Notes: a model not told the origin generated them from the sequence alone. A DNA stretch of 64,000 bases from Sulfurimonas hongkongensis (GCF_000445475.1 NZ_AUPZ01000007.1:186001-250000); one strand, 5' to 3'. Counted from the stretch's first letter, positions 24,833 to 34,538 are shown. Made by a program: numbers and translations.

Positions 24833-26194
24833 ATGAAAAATTACGGACTATCAACTTACCAGACACAAAAGGCTTTAGATAAACTAAATTTCAATAAAGA
24901 GTTTATGCAAAGTAATGGCATACAGTTAGACAATAAGCTAGTACCTTTTGCTGACTTTGTAAGCAATAGTTACATGAATAGTGATAGATACATTGCAGAG
25001 CTACAACATCGAGCATGGTCAATCTTTGATTATGCAAAAGAGAGAGATTTAGAAAATATTTTTTTTACTCTCACGCTACCGAGCCATTGGCACGAAATGA
25101 AACAAAAATCTAAATATGATAAAACTATGATTTTTAATAAAAATTTTGGTGGGCGTAAATATATTAAAGTTATTACTAAAAAAACTAAATTAAAATATAG
25201 CTTTATTAACGCTACTGTAGTTCAAAATATACCATATTTAGAGCCTACTTTAGATTTTACTAACACTATAGACAAGTTTAAACCTCGTAACGCTTCTAAA
25301 GAACTCTCTAAAATGCTTAAACAACTTTTCAATGAGAGAAGTTATAGAAATATCAGTAAAGATGATAGATGTTATTTCAGAGTAACAGAGCCTCACAAGG
25401 ACGGAACTCCACACATACATATATCTTTATTTGTTCCAGCTGACAAAGTAGAAAGCATAGTTAATTCTTTAACTAGACTATATCCTGCACCACTTGGTAA
25501 AATTGAAACAAATGTTAAAAGTTCAGTATCTTATCTTATGAAATATATCTTAAAAACTTTAGATGACTTAAGAGACGATAATGAAAAAATAACAAATCTT
25601 ACTCTTTGGTACTTGTATCACGGTATATCTCGCTTTTATACTTCACGTACTTTTGTATCTCTTGAAGTGTATAGGAAGCTTAACGGCATGTATACGCTTA
25701 CAGATTTAACAAAGAACTATTGGAACGACAATATCTCAATTTATAGGGACACTACTACTAAAAAAGTGGTTTTAATAGAAAACGAGTTTGGAACTATATA
25801 TACACCAAAACCTGTTAATTGGTATGACAAACTAATAGATACTGATTATACTTATTTAGAGGCTGATTTTGAGCCTATATACAAAGATAAAGAAGTTTTT
25901 AAAAAACCTCTTGAAGTTGTTATAGATGATGATGAGTATATCATACATCATTTTGCACTTGATAATCTTAAAAAAGAGCCTTTAAAAAATCTAAATGATA
26001 TTATGATTAAAAAGACTAAATCGCCTTATCATATGCAAGATTACGAGCTTTATACATATTTTGAAAATTTAGATTTTGAAATTGTAGAGCCTATGCACTA
26101 CGCTATCACAAGAAACTTACTTATAAATCGTGGTTTACTTTTAGATACTCCGTTACTAGATTTAAGAGAATTACAAGATTTTAAAGAGTTTTAA
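24833..26194 (+). CDS. HUH rolling-circle replication initiator (pII-like)
   Basis: The 453-residue protein carries the three HUH-endonuclease motifs in order: FFTLTLP (77-83), HIH within TPHIHISLF (H194, H196, metal ligands) and YLMKY (Y234, K237, Y238, catalytic tyrosines). The family nicks the plus-strand origin and starts rolling-circle synthesis, as gene II protein does in Ff and gene A protein in other phages. RBS AAGG lies seven bases before the ATG. The integrase gene starts directly after its stop, so both are cotranscribed. Two tyrosines spaced YxxKY suggest the phage Rep type rather than plasmid single-tyrosine Reps. Confidence 0.88.
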   Translation: MKNYGLSTYQTQKALDKLNFNKEFMQSNGIQLDNKLVPFADFVSNSYMNSDRYIAELQHRAWSIFDYAKERDLENIFFTLTLPSHWHEMKQKSKYDKTMIFNKNFGGRKYIKVITKKTKLKYSFINATVVQNIPYLEPTLDFTNTIDKFKPRNASKELSKMLKQLFNERSYRNISKDDRCYFRVTEPHKDGTPHIHISLFVPADKVESIVNSLTRLYPAPLGKIETNVKSSVSYLMKYILKTLDDLRDDNEKITNLTLWYLYHGISRFYTSRTFVSLEVYRKLNGMYTLTDLTKNYWNDNISIYRDTTTKKVVLIENEFGTIYTPKPVNWYDKLIDTDYTYLEADFEPIYKDKEVFKKPLEVVIDDDEYIIHHFALDNLKKEPLKNLNDIMIKKTKSPYHMQDYELYTYFENLDFEIVEPMHYAITRNLLINRGLLLDTPLLDLRELQDFKEF

Positions 26195-27067
26195 ATGACA
26201 TTTGAACATTACGCTGATATATATTTAAAATTAAAAAAATCAGAACTAAAACCCTCTACTTATTATAGATACGAGGGTACAGTATTAAATAAAATTATTC
26301 CATTTTTTATAAATCGTGAAATATCAACTATAAAAGCAAGTGAGCTTAGAATGTGGTTACTTAATTGGAACATGTCAAATAAAACATTATTGCATTATAT
26401 TTCAATTTTAAGAGGTATATTTGAAGAAGCAATCTATGATGAAGAAATATCACAAAACCCTTGTAAATATTTAAGAAAACTTAAAATAATTAAAAAAGAA
26501 ATTTTACCTTTTACACCAAAAGAAGTTAATTTAATTTTATCTCATGCTAAAAATAAAAACTTTAAATCTTATCTTTACATAGCTTTTTATACTGGTATGA
26601 GAGGGGGCGAAATTGTAGGACTTAAAAAACAAGATATAGATTTTGATAAAAAAATTATAAAAGTTAAACGCTCTAAAGGTAGATATGGCGAAAGTAGTCC
26701 TAAAACTCAAAGCGGTGTCCGCTCTGTTCCTATACTAGATATTTTATATCCTCATTTAAAAGAGTTATACAACTCTCATGATAATGAGTATTTATTAATT
26801 ACTCAATATAAAAAACCTTATAATCATAATGAGACATTTTCTAATAGACATTGGATACCAATGTTTCAAGAGCTAGATATTAAATACAGAAGATTATATA
26901 ACACCAGACACACCTTTGCAACTATGATGCTATCAAATGGTTTTACTACTCCTCAAAATTTAGCTCAAATTCTCGGACATGCAAATTCTCAAATGGTGCA
27001 TCAAGTTTACTCAAAATATATAAATGACGGTAAATTTGATTTTAATTTTAATATAAATTTGTATTAA
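26195..27067 (+). CDS. Tyrosine recombinase, prophage integrase
   Basis: The 290-residue protein has an N-terminal SAM-like DNA-binding domain (about 1-90) and a catalytic domain with R136 (TGMRGGEI), R238 (NTRHTFATMM), H262 (ILGHAN) and the nucleophile Y272 (QVYSKY). The usual first histidine of the HxxR box is a tyrosine here (Y235), a change tolerated in some integrases. It is the last phage gene, about 75 bases from the tRNA-Leu attachment repeat, as expected. Many inoviruses lack an integrase and use host XerCD; this one evidently does not. Confidence 0.93.
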   Translation: MTFEHYADIYLKLKKSELKPSTYYRYEGTVLNKIIPFFINREISTIKASELRMWLLNWNMSNKTLLHYISILRGIFEEAIYDEEISQNPCKYLRKLKIIKKEILPFTPKEVNLILSHAKNKNFKSYLYIAFYTGMRGGEIVGLKKQDIDFDKKIIKVKRSKGRYGESSPKTQSGVRSVPILDILYPHLKELYNSHDNEYLLITQYKKPYNHNETFSNRHWIPMFQELDIKYRRLYNTRHTFATMMLSNGFTTPQNLAQILGHANSQMVHQVYSKYINDGKFDFNFNINLY

Positions 27068-27140
27068 GCGGTGTAGAGAGTTTTTACCTTATTTTTTAAA
27101 GTGTTGTAAAAGTGGCTATTTTAGGGGTTAATAGTTTGTT

Positions 27141-27165
27141 TATGGTGCGATTGGAGGGATTTGAA
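27141..27165. repeat. Right attachment site (attR), within the intact tRNA-Leu
   Basis: These 25 bases are identical to 17829-17853 and form the 3' end of the intact tRNA-Leu(GAG). The tRNA's 5' part continues to the right on the host side, so its 3' end here came from the phage attP, restoring a functional gene. Confidence 0.92.
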
Positions 27166-27226
27166 CCCTCACACCTTTCGGCACAAGCCCCTCAAGCCTG
27201 CGTGTCTACCGTTCCACCACAATCGC
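27143..27226 (-). tRNA. tRNA-Leu (anticodon GAG)
   Basis: The acceptor stem GCGATTG (5' end at 27226) pairs with CAATCGC, followed by A and an encoded CCA (27145-27143). The anticodon loop CTTGAGG gives anticodon GAG, and the long variable arm (TTGTGCCGAAAGGTGT) marks a class II tRNA, as expected for leucine. The T arm GAGGGTTCAAATCCCTC is intact. It serves as the prophage attachment site. Confidence 0.95.
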
Positions 27227-27227
27227 A

Positions 27228-27268
27228 TAAAAAAGAGAAAAAAGTCTAACTCGTAAAAGAGTTAGACT
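27228..27268 (-). terminator. Rho-independent terminator after atpE
   Basis: On the minus strand AGTCTAACTC pairs with GAGTTAGACT (27243-27252/27259-27268, 10 bp, 6-base loop) and is followed by a TTTTTTCTCTTTTTT tract. It ends the atpE transcript and separates it from tRNA-Leu. A second 11-bp stem (27274-27284/27289-27299) overlaps the atpE stop codon. Confidence 0.85.
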
Positions 27269-27286
27269 GAGGGATATTTAGGTTGA

Positions 27287-27601
27287 TTAACCTAAATATG
27301 GGTTAGCGTAAAGTGCGATTAGTGCAATTACTAGTGCGTAGATAACTTGTGCTTCGATCATCGCTAGAGCGATAAACATAGTTGTCATTAGTTTAGCACC
27401 TAAACCAGGGTTTCTAGCTGTACCCGCGATTGTAGCAGCTGCAGTGTGTCCCATACCTATAGCTCCACCAAGAGCGGCAAGACCAAGACCAAGACCAGCA
27501 GCGATCATTGAGTATGCTTTTAGAGTTTGGTTAGCAACATCGCCATCAGCAGCAAGAGCAGCAGTAGCAAGAGCTAACATTAAAAATAGAACTTTTTTCA
27601 T
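27287..27601 (-). CDS. atpE: ATP synthase F0 subunit c
   Basis: From the ATG at 27601 (RBS GGAGA) the protein is 104 residues. A signal-like N-terminal segment (MKKVLFLMLALATAALA) precedes two hairpin helices with GLGLAALGGAIGMGHTAAATIAGTARNPG and the ion-binding glutamate in AMIEAQVIYALV. An open frame continues 23 codons upstream but lacks a family match. The c-ring translocates ions for ATP synthesis. As in other Campylobacterota it stands apart from other ATP synthase genes. Whether it uses H+ or Na+ is not decided here. Confidence 0.95.
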   Translation of the reverse strand: MKKVLFLMLALATAALAADGDVANQTLKAYSMIAAGLGLGLAALGGAIGMGHTAAATIAGTARNPGLGAKLMTTMFIALAMIEAQVIYALVIALIALYANPYLG

Positions 27602-27757
27602 AGTTTCTCCAAATATAATTATTACAGATTCCCTCGGATAGCGTAACCTCATGTAAAATGAAGCAACCATAACATAAATGCTATGATTTCCCTACTAGAA
27701 AATGATGGTGGATTATACAAAAAAAGTCTTAAAAGAAAGTTTAAGAACTAGATAAGA

Positions 27758-29950
27758 TTATAAACTATCAACGCGACCTAGAGAGATTTTGTTACCTTTA
27801 AACTCTAAAATCTCAACCATTATTTTGTCACCCTCACTTAAGACATCAGAGACTTTATCTACTCTTTTGTCAGATATTTTAGAGATATGAAGTAGTCCAT
27901 CTGTACCATCACTGAGCTCTATAAATGCACCAAAATCAACTATCTTTTTAACAGTTCCCTCGCATTTGTCGCCTACTTGATATTTGATCTTTTCTTGCTT
28001 TGGAGTGTTTGCAATATCTTGTATATGCTCCTTTGCTCCCATAACTCCAGTTTTATTTTTACCTGTAACCTTTACTTTTCCATCTTTTTTATCGATGTCA
28101 ATAGCCACTTCAAACTTCTCAATAATCTCACGGATAACTTTACCAGCTTGTCCTATAACATCGCCAATTACGCTTGGGTCGATGTGAAAAAAGTCTGTGC
28201 TTGGAAGGACTCCATCGTTAAACTCTATATTTTTCTCAGCATCTATCATGATATCTATGATATGACTTCTTCCTTCTTTTGCTTGGTAGAGTGCTTCTTT
28301 TAGCACATCTAATGAGATACCGCCAAGTTTTATATCCATCTGCATAGCTGTTATACCATCTTTTGAGCCTGTTACTTTAAAGTCCATATCTCCATCGTGG
28401 TCTTCTAAACCCATTATATCTGAGAGAATAGCGTAGTTGTCACCTTCTGAGACCATTCCCATAGCGATACCAGCTATAACATCGCTTGTATCTATATCGG
28501 CAGCTCTTAGCGCCATATAGCCACCACAAACAGTAGCCATTGAAGATGAACCGTTTGACTCAAGTATTTCTGAGACTAGTCTTATCGTTTCTCCATTAAG
28601 ATTAACAACAGGCTCTAACGCTCTTTTTGCTAAATTTCCATGACCGAGTTCTCTTCTTTTTGTTCCCATAACAGGACTTGCTTCACCTACACTAAAGCCT
28701 GGGAAGTTGTAGTGAACCATAAAGTTTTCATTTTGTATGCCCTCATCAGTTAGGCTTTCAAACATCTGTCCATCTTTAGCTCCACCCATAGTTAAAGTTA
28801 CTAAGGCTTGGGTCTGTCCTCTTGTAAAAAGACAAGAAGCATGAGCTTTTGGAAGAATATTTGTAGAGATAGAGATAGGTCTAACTTCTTTTAAACCTCT
28901 ACCATCTGCACGAAGTTTTGTTTGTAGTATTTGTGATCTCACTTGCTCTTTTTTCACACTCTCTATAGCATCTTTTAAAGAGACCTCTTCTTGAACTTCT
29001 GCCCACTCTTCTTTTATTTTTATAATGTTTTTTCTAAGCGTTCGTAGTGCAGTTGAACGTTCAGATTTTGCCATCTGGTTCATCGCTAATGCAATGTCTT
29101 TTAGGTGATTGTCCCTTACATAGGACACCATCTCTTCGTTGATGGCGTGAGCTTTACACTCTATGGGTTTTGTTGGTTTTTTAAATGCTTCAAAAGCATT
29201 TTCATATTTTTTATTAGTCTCAAAAAGAGTCTCTTGTGATAGTTGTAAAACTTTTATAAGTTCATCTTCAGATATCGCATTTGATTTGTGGATAGAGATA
29301 TTGGGAGTGCTAAGAGTTGGGTCTATCATAGGATCTATGATAAAACTCTCTTGCATCTCCTGTTCATTTGTACCAATAGAGCGCATCTCTATCATCAAAA
29401 GATCTTCTTTTGTACCAGATAAGTATAAGTCTAGAGTTGAGTTTTTCAACTCGCTTAGAGTTGGATTTAAAACTAACTCTCCATCAACACGAGCTGCCCT
29501 TATTGCACTTATGGATGTGTTTATATCTATGTCAGAAGTATAGAGTGCAGCTGAAGCTGCTTTTAACGCCAAAGCTTGTAAGTCTGCATCGGAGTCTGCA
29601 CTAAAAGTCATAATAGTTATCTGAGTAGGATGTCCAAAACCTTTAGGAAAAAGAGGGCGAAGTGAGCGGTCAATGATGCGAGAAGTTAGAGTTTCAAAGT
29701 CACTTGGTTTTGTCTCACGCTTGAAAAAACCACCTGGAATCTTACCTGCTGCGTATGTTTTTTCAATATACTGAACCGTAAGAGGTAAAAAGTCATCTTT
29801 TACTATCTCTGTCTCATCTATTACTACAGTAGCAAGGATTACACTGTCGCCCGATTTTAGCCACGCTGAACCATTTGCTTGTCTTGCTACTTCACCAAAT
29901 GAGTAGCTCTCTGTTTTGTTTTGTAACTCTATGTTTACATCATATTTCAT
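27758..29950 (-). CDS. pnp: Polyribonucleotide nucleotidyltransferase (PNPase)
   Basis: The 730-residue protein has two RNase PH-like domains (for example GKIPGGFFKRETKPSD, SDIMGLEDHDGDMDFKVTG with catalytic aspartates), a KH domain (DPSVIGDVIGQAGKVIREI) and a C-terminal S1 domain (VDFGAFIELSDGTDGLLHIS). It degrades RNA 3' to 5' by phosphorolysis. Its start overlaps the upstream phosphoribosyltransferase gene by 11 bases, so they are coupled within a minus-strand group reaching to lptD. Confidence 0.97.
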   Translation of the reverse strand: MKYDVNIELQNKTESYSFGEVARQANGSAWLKSGDSVILATVVIDETEIVKDDFLPLTVQYIEKTYAAGKIPGGFFKRETKPSDFETLTSRIIDRSLRPLFPKGFGHPTQITIMTFSADSDADLQALALKAASAALYTSDIDINTSISAIRAARVDGELVLNPTLSELKNSTLDLYLSGTKEDLLMIEMRSIGTNEQEMQESFIIDPMIDPTLSTPNISIHKSNAISEDELIKVLQLSQETLFETNKKYENAFEAFKKPTKPIECKAHAINEEMVSYVRDNHLKDIALAMNQMAKSERSTALRTLRKNIIKIKEEWAEVQEEVSLKDAIESVKKEQVRSQILQTKLRADGRGLKEVRPISISTNILPKAHASCLFTRGQTQALVTLTMGGAKDGQMFESLTDEGIQNENFMVHYNFPGFSVGEASPVMGTKRRELGHGNLAKRALEPVVNLNGETIRLVSEILESNGSSSMATVCGGYMALRAADIDTSDVIAGIAMGMVSEGDNYAILSDIMGLEDHDGDMDFKVTGSKDGITAMQMDIKLGGISLDVLKEALYQAKEGRSHIIDIMIDAEKNIEFNDGVLPSTDFFHIDPSVIGDVIGQAGKVIREIIEKFEVAIDIDKKDGKVKVTGKNKTGVMGAKEHIQDIANTPKQEKIKYQVGDKCEGTVKKIVDFGAFIELSDGTDGLLHISKISDKRVDKVSDVLSEGDKIMVEILEFKGNKISLGRVDSL

Positions 29951-30602
29951 TCTTTTCTCCTAAGTATTTTTCTATTTTTTCTTCTTCAACTTTTTCTAGA
30001 TCTTCATAGTAGAGTGCAGTTTCAACATAGTCATCTATCTCATATAAAAAATATACATCATCTGCAAAAGGTTCTAATAGTTCTAGTGTATCACTAGGTA
30101 AAACAGGCACTGCAATATAAACGGCCTTTGGTTTCATCGCCAAAATTGTTTTTATTGCAGTCATTAGCCTAAGTCCCGTCTCACTTCCCTCATCGATAAG
30201 TAAAACCACTTGACCTTTCATAGATGCAAAAGGTCTTCCTTTTCTATACTGATAAACATAGCTGAGTATCTGCTCTTCATGCTTTCTTTGAGCCTCTCCA
30301 TAGATATAGTCATACTGTATGCCAAATGTTTTTACTAACTGCTCGTTTATCACGATCTCTTCTCTCTCACTTACTCTTGCTATCTCACAATCATCATTAT
30401 TTGGGGCTAAGATGGCTTCTGAGAAGAGAAAATCAAGTGCATTTGGGAGTTTTTTTCTAAGAAAGTAAGCTAACTCTAAACCACCTCTAGAGATTGCCAC
30501 GATTTTCCAAGACTCATCTTTAAGCCTTTGCATAGGTATAACATCCATAAGCCTAGTCGCTGCATCTTGTCTGTTTTTTAGTATATGTTTGTACTTTTTC
30601 AT
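29940..30602 (-). CDS. Phosphoribosyltransferase-family protein
   Basis: The 220-residue protein has an N-terminal KIVAISRGGLELAYFL region and a PRPP-loop-like segment (VVLLIDEGSETGLRLMTAI) in which the usual DD/E-x-x-x-T-G-x-T is altered. The fold is that of type I phosphoribosyltransferases such as ComF or hypoxanthine enzymes. A catalytic or regulatory role is not certain, and the substrate is unknown. It sits between lptD and pnp, 17 bases from the former and overlapping the latter. Confidence 0.75.
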   Translation of the reverse strand: MKKYKHILKNRQDAATRLMDVIPMQRLKDESWKIVAISRGGLELAYFLRKKLPNALDFLFSEAILAPNNDDCEIARVSEREEIVINEQLVKTFGIQYDYIYGEAQRKHEEQILSYVYQYRKGRPFASMKGQVVLLIDEGSETGLRLMTAIKTILAMKPKAVYIAVPVLPSDTLELLEPFADDVYFLYEIDDYVETALYYEDLEKVEEEKIEKYLGEKNEI

Positions 30603-30619
30603 ATTTTAGAGTCCTTTAG

Positions 30620-32779
30620 TTACTCTGGCAACTTATGTTCATAAAGAGGTCCACTATCTGGACTCATCATTGGTTTTAAAGCAATTGTTAGATAGATATA
30701 TCTATCATATATAGAAGTTGAACCATTGTCTGTTAAGATTGGTCTGTTATTCTCAAGATATTTCAGACCAAAGTTCCAACATTTTTTTTGATATAAAAAA
30801 CCTATCTCAGCGCTCTTTTTAATGCTTCTTTCTATATCATAGTTGTACCTTACATGATAAGAATAATGCTTGTTGTAAGTATAACTAGCACTTGATGTGA
30901 GATAGCTTGTATAAGGAGAGTAAGTTGAGGTTTGCTGTAAAAATGTATCTTTATATAGATGCGATAAAGAGATGTTAAAACTAGATGTGTTGTAGGAGAG
31001 CACATTATAAAGTTTTGAAAACTTATTTTCATCATAATTATATAAAAAATTATTATATAATTTTATGTTAGAGGTGATTTGATAGTCAAGCTCGTTTTCT
31101 AGTTCTCCTAGGCGATTTTGTACATTTTCATAAGTCACTTTTTGAGATAACCTGTGATAGAGTATTTGTTTCCCCGTAGTATCATAAATATACTGCGAAA
31201 AGTCGAGTTGAAGCTCTTCTTCTACATCTGATATGTTATAAAATTCACATTGAGTAGTATCTTTGTTATTTGGATCAGAACAAAAATCTTGATAGTCTTT
31301 ATAAAAACCAGTTTTGGTTTCACCTCCAGCTATTTTGTAGCTAGAACCAAATCCTACAACATGAGTAAAATCTTCATAAGCACGACTTAGTTGAGTTGAG
31401 AGAGAAAATATATGATGATTTCTTGCATAGTACCCATCTTCCCACTCAGCGCTTTTAACCTCTTCTTTTCCACTAAATTTTGAGTGCTGGGCATATAAAA
31501 AAGTTTTATAAGAAGCATTTAGATACTCATCAAAAAAAGTAGCTTGTAGAGTTATTGGAACATTGATATCTGTTTGAGTTACATGTTTTCCAACTTCTCT
31601 ATAGATATTATTACTCTGCATATCTAGGTTATAGATAAGGTGATCATCAAGGAGAGTATCTAGATATCTATGATACTGTAGTGTTGGGATTTTTTGAAGA
31701 GTCTCTTTGTTACTAACTTTTGTTAAGTCTTGATAGTATTTAAAATATGCACCAAAATAGTCTGTGTCATTGTTGTAAAAAAGATTGATTTTTGAGAGAA
31801 CTTGGGTTGAGGTTACATTTTCAATTGTATCATTTGTAGATAAGTTTATATAATCAACATCGTTCATATGGTTTATATCAACATATAGCCCAGACTGTCC
31901 TTTAAGTTTTGTGTCAAACCATTGGTTTATAAAATCGCTATTATCATATAAAAAGTTATATCCATAGTGTGTATCATTTGCTAGTTTATTACTCTGAAAA
32001 TAACCTTCTTGCTCTTTAAAATATCCAGTTGTAAGTTCTCCTTTTGATATAGCAGAGTCCACAAATCTAAAAGTAGAGTAGGCTCCATAACCACGAGAAG
32101 TCCTAACTTGTGGTCTAAGCTCTAAATCCCACCAGTTTTGCTCAGCAATGTAGATAGGCTGTTCATAATAAAATCCTTCTGCCTCAGATATACCAAATGT
32201 AGGAACTAAAAGACCGGTCCTTCTTTTTGTATCAAGAGAATAACCAAAGTAAGGAGTATAAAAAACAGGTATATCATAGATAAAGATTCTAGCATTAAAA
32301 ACATTTAACCACATATCATCAGAGTTATATGTTGATGATGAGAAGTGTAACTTCCAAAGTGGATCATTAGGGTTACATCCGCTCATTACCCCAGAATATA
32401 TCTCAAAGTCTTTATCAAAAGTGCAACCCTCATCTGCACTAATCCAAACTTGTGAACTATTCTCAAGCATATAAAAGGGTCTAAAGACTCTCTCTTTTTT
32501 AGCAATATTAAGTTTTGCGTAATCTCCTAAAAGCTTGTAATCATTTGCTTGATTTGCACGGATATTTCCAAAGAGTTCTAAGTCAGATGTGTTTTTATCA
32601 TAAACAGCCTCATCCGCACTCAAAAAGTAGTCTTTATAGACTACTGTAACCTCACCTGTAGCTTTTATGATATTGTCTTTAGAATTCATATGTGTAGAGT
32701 AGATTTCTACTTTATCTTCTGCATCATTAGCAAATATAAACGATGCCATCATCAAGATAACAAAACCTACTCTAAGCAT
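30620..32779 (-). CDS. lptD: LPS-assembly outer-membrane protein LptD
   Basis: The 719-residue protein has a signal peptide (ending FIFA), an N-terminal OstA/LptA-like beta-jellyroll (about 25-130, with IKATGEVTVVYKDYFLSADEAVYD) and a large barrel. Typical segments are PYFGYSLDTKRRTGLLVPTFG and ELRPQVRTSRGYGAYSTFRF. LptD, with LptE, inserts lipopolysaccharide into the outer leaflet. It overlaps the RDD-family gene by eight bases. Several cysteines (for example EGCTFDKDFEIYSGVMSGC) may form the structural disulphides of the family. Confidence 0.93.
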   Translation of the reverse strand: MLRVGFVILMMASFIFANDAEDKVEIYSTHMNSKDNIIKATGEVTVVYKDYFLSADEAVYDKNTSDLELFGNIRANQANDYKLLGDYAKLNIAKKERVFRPFYMLENSSQVWISADEGCTFDKDFEIYSGVMSGCNPNDPLWKLHFSSSTYNSDDMWLNVFNARIFIYDIPVFYTPYFGYSLDTKRRTGLLVPTFGISEAEGFYYEQPIYIAEQNWWDLELRPQVRTSRGYGAYSTFRFVDSAISKGELTTGYFKEQEGYFQSNKLANDTHYGYNFLYDNSDFINQWFDTKLKGQSGLYVDINHMNDVDYINLSTNDTIENVTSTQVLSKINLFYNNDTDYFGAYFKYYQDLTKVSNKETLQKIPTLQYHRYLDTLLDDHLIYNLDMQSNNIYREVGKHVTQTDINVPITLQATFFDEYLNASYKTFLYAQHSKFSGKEEVKSAEWEDGYYARNHHIFSLSTQLSRAYEDFTHVVGFGSSYKIAGGETKTGFYKDYQDFCSDPNNKDTTQCEFYNISDVEEELQLDFSQYIYDTTGKQILYHRLSQKVTYENVQNRLGELENELDYQITSNIKLYNNFLYNYDENKFSKLYNVLSYNTSSFNISLSHLYKDTFLQQTSTYSPYTSYLTSSASYTYNKHYSYHVRYNYDIERSIKKSAEIGFLYQKKCWNFGLKYLENNRPILTDNGSTSIYDRYIYLTIALKPMMSPDSGPLYEHKLPE

Positions 32780-33221
32780 CTACAACCAAAGTGCTTGCGG
32801 TTTTATCATGCCAAGTCTGTCTTTCTGGATTTAAAAGGCCCCACAAAAAACCTAGATATAAAAATAGTTCAGAGATAACTCTAAATATCCCGCGGTTTAG
32901 TGCAACTAAGACATTTGGAGTTTGCATAGTCTTTGTGTTAATTACGCGTATTTTCATAATTAATTTTCCAATACTAGCACCATATTGCATTACAAAAAAA
33001 GCTTGATAGATAATCTTCATAAGCATAAATTCTAGAGCAAACTCATTTGTAAGGTTAATAATCTCCTCAGTAGTAGCGGCATTAGCAAAAGAATCCCAGA
33101 TAGAGATGATAAGCAAAAAAGAGAGCAACATCTCATCTATAAAAAAGGCCATAGCTCTCTTTCTGTTACTCGCTAGAGTTATTCCCTCATTGTGAAGTCT
33201 GTTTTGTATCTCATCATTCAA
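32772..33221 (-). CDS. RDD-family integral membrane protein
   Basis: The 149-residue protein carries the R-D-D pattern: NRKRAMAFFIDEMLLSFLL near the N-terminus and a late GLLNPERQTWHDKTASTLVV. It has about three membrane helices and the ASIGKLIMKIRVINTKT stretch common to the family. Some RDD proteins have been linked to Na+/H+ exchange, but general function is unsettled. It is the first gene before lptD and is coupled to it. Confidence 0.88.
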   Translation of the reverse strand: MNDEIQNRLHNEGITLASNRKRAMAFFIDEMLLSFLLIISIWDSFANAATTEEIINLTNEFALEFMLMKIIYQAFFVMQYGASIGKLIMKIRVINTKTMQTPNVLVALNRGIFRVISELFLYLGFLWGLLNPERQTWHDKTASTLVVDA

Positions 33222-33266
33222 CTACTAATTCCTTATATGGTAAAAATTTATTTGACGAGCAAAGAT

Positions 33267-34538
33267 TTATTTTTGCAGGGCTTGATATGCTATATCGGTT
33301 CTAAGCTTTTTACCAGCAAAATGAACTTGACCGCATCTCATGTAAGCTCTATCTCTTGCCTCTTTTATAGAGTCTCCTAAGCCAATACAGACTAAAACTC
33401 TTCCACCATCTGCATAAAGCACACCATCTTCTAGGCTTACACCTGCATATGATATATGAGTATATTTTTCTATTATCTCATGGTTTACATCATCAACAAT
33501 TATCTCAGCTGGAGTTGAACTTCCATAAGGGTAGTTCTCACTTGCCATCACAACACCAACTGCGAATTGTTTTGAAAACTCTACATTTATCTCACTAAGT
33601 CTATTTGTTGCAGCTTTATAAAACATATCGCTAACACTTGAAGTCATAAGTGGCATGAGTATCTCACACTCAGGATCTCCAAAACGAACATTAAACTCTA
33701 GTGTAATTGGTTCGCCTTTTACTACCATGATGCCAATGAATAAAACCCCTTCAAAAGGAGCTTTTTCTTTTTTCATTCCATCTAGAGTAGGGCGGATGAT
33801 TCTGTCTTTTACTTTTTGGTAGAGCTCCTCATCAACTAAAGGAGTTGGAGCGTAAGCTCCCATCCCCCCAGTATTTGGACCCTTATCACCATCTTGGAGC
33901 CTTTTATGGTCTTGCGCAGCTGGAAGCAGAATAAAGTCATCTCCATCACAAACAGCAAACATTGAAAGCTCATAACCATCTAAAAACTCTTCAACTATGA
34001 CTTTCAGCCCAGCATTTCCGAAGCTTTTTCCACTTAGCATCTCTGAAATTGCCACCTTTGCCTCATCATGAGTTTGTGCAATAATTACACCTTTTCCACC
34101 ACAAAGCCCATCAGCTTTTACTACTATTGGAGTTTTTAAAGAGTTTGTAAATTTAAAGGCATCTTCAAGAGATGAAGTCTCAATGTAGCGAGCGGTTGGG
34201 ATGTTGTACTTTGCGAGGAAGTTTTTCATATATACTTTTGAACCCTCTAGTTTTGCAGCCTGTTTTGTTGGACCAAAAATAGTTAAGTTAAGAGATTTGA
34301 AAATATCAACAACCCCATCAACAAGCGGTGCTTCCGGGCCTACAATAGTTAAGTCTATATTATTTTGCTGTGCAAAAGCAGCTAGTTCATTATAATCTTT
34401 AATATTTATATTTGTACCTAAGTTGTTTGTAGCGCCATTTCCTGGCATAAAAAATAGTTCATGATCTTCTTTTTCATTTAAAATGGCTCTAGCTATTGAG
34501 TACTCTCTCGCACCCGAGCCTAAAATTAATATTTTCAT
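33267..34538 (-). CDS. purD: Phosphoribosylamine-glycine ligase
   Basis: The 423-residue ATP-grasp enzyme joins phosphoribosylamine to glycine in purine synthesis. It begins [16 protein letters not shown], with [14 protein letters not shown] and [22 protein letters not shown] at the active site and [18 protein letters not shown] for metal binding. Length is normal. Directly upstream is the 6S RNA gene in the same orientation, so some purD transcription may come from read-through of the 6S promoter. Confidence 0.97.
   Translation of the reverse strand: MKILILGSGAREYSIARAILNEKEDHELFFMPGNGATNNLGTNINIKDYNELAAFAQQNNIDLTIVGPEAPLVDGVVDIFKSLNLTIFGPTKQAAKLEGSKVYMKNFLAKYNIPTARYIETSSLEDAFKFTNSLKTPIVVKADGLCGGKGVIIAQTHDEAKVAISEMLSGKSFGNAGLKVIVEEFLDGYELSMFAVCDGDDFILLPAAQDHKRLQDGDKGPNTGGMGAYAPTPLVDEELYQKVKDRIIRPTLDGMKKEKAPFEGVLFIGIMVVKGEPITLEFNVRFGDPECEILMPLMTSSVSDMFYKAATNRLSEINVEFSKQFAVGVVMASENYPYGSSTPAEIIVDDVNHEIIEKYTHISYAGVSLEDGVLYADGGRVLVCIGLGDSIKEARDRAYMRCGQVHFAGKKLRTDIAYQALQK

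Larger units (their letters stand above)
17829..27165. mobile_element. Integrated filamentous phage (inovirus) prophage, about 9.3 kb
   Basis: A 25-bp direct repeat bounds an AT-rich block whose genes follow the filamentous-phage plan: ssDNA-binding candidate, tiny coat proteins, minor virion proteins, pIII-like adhesin, DUF2523/pVI-like protein, Zot/pI ATPase, secretin (pIV), HUH initiator (pII) and tyrosine integrase. A leftward unit (HTH protein and Mrr-like nuclease) sits behind a divergent control region. All main reading frames are open, with no frameshift, transposase or tail/head genes of dsDNA phage. I infer an intact, possibly active prophage that was inserted in tRNA-Leu(GAG). Production of virions is not shown by sequence alone. 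Confidence 0.93.

Noticed and set aside
27602..27670. In-frame extension of atpE upstream of its MKK start
   Set aside because: The signal-like N-terminus and GGAGA ribosome-binding site place the start at 27601.
28303..29604. Several plus-strand frames of 60-126 codons opposite pnp
   Set aside because: They are antisense shadows of a well-conserved gene, with no ribosome-binding sites or recognisable domains.
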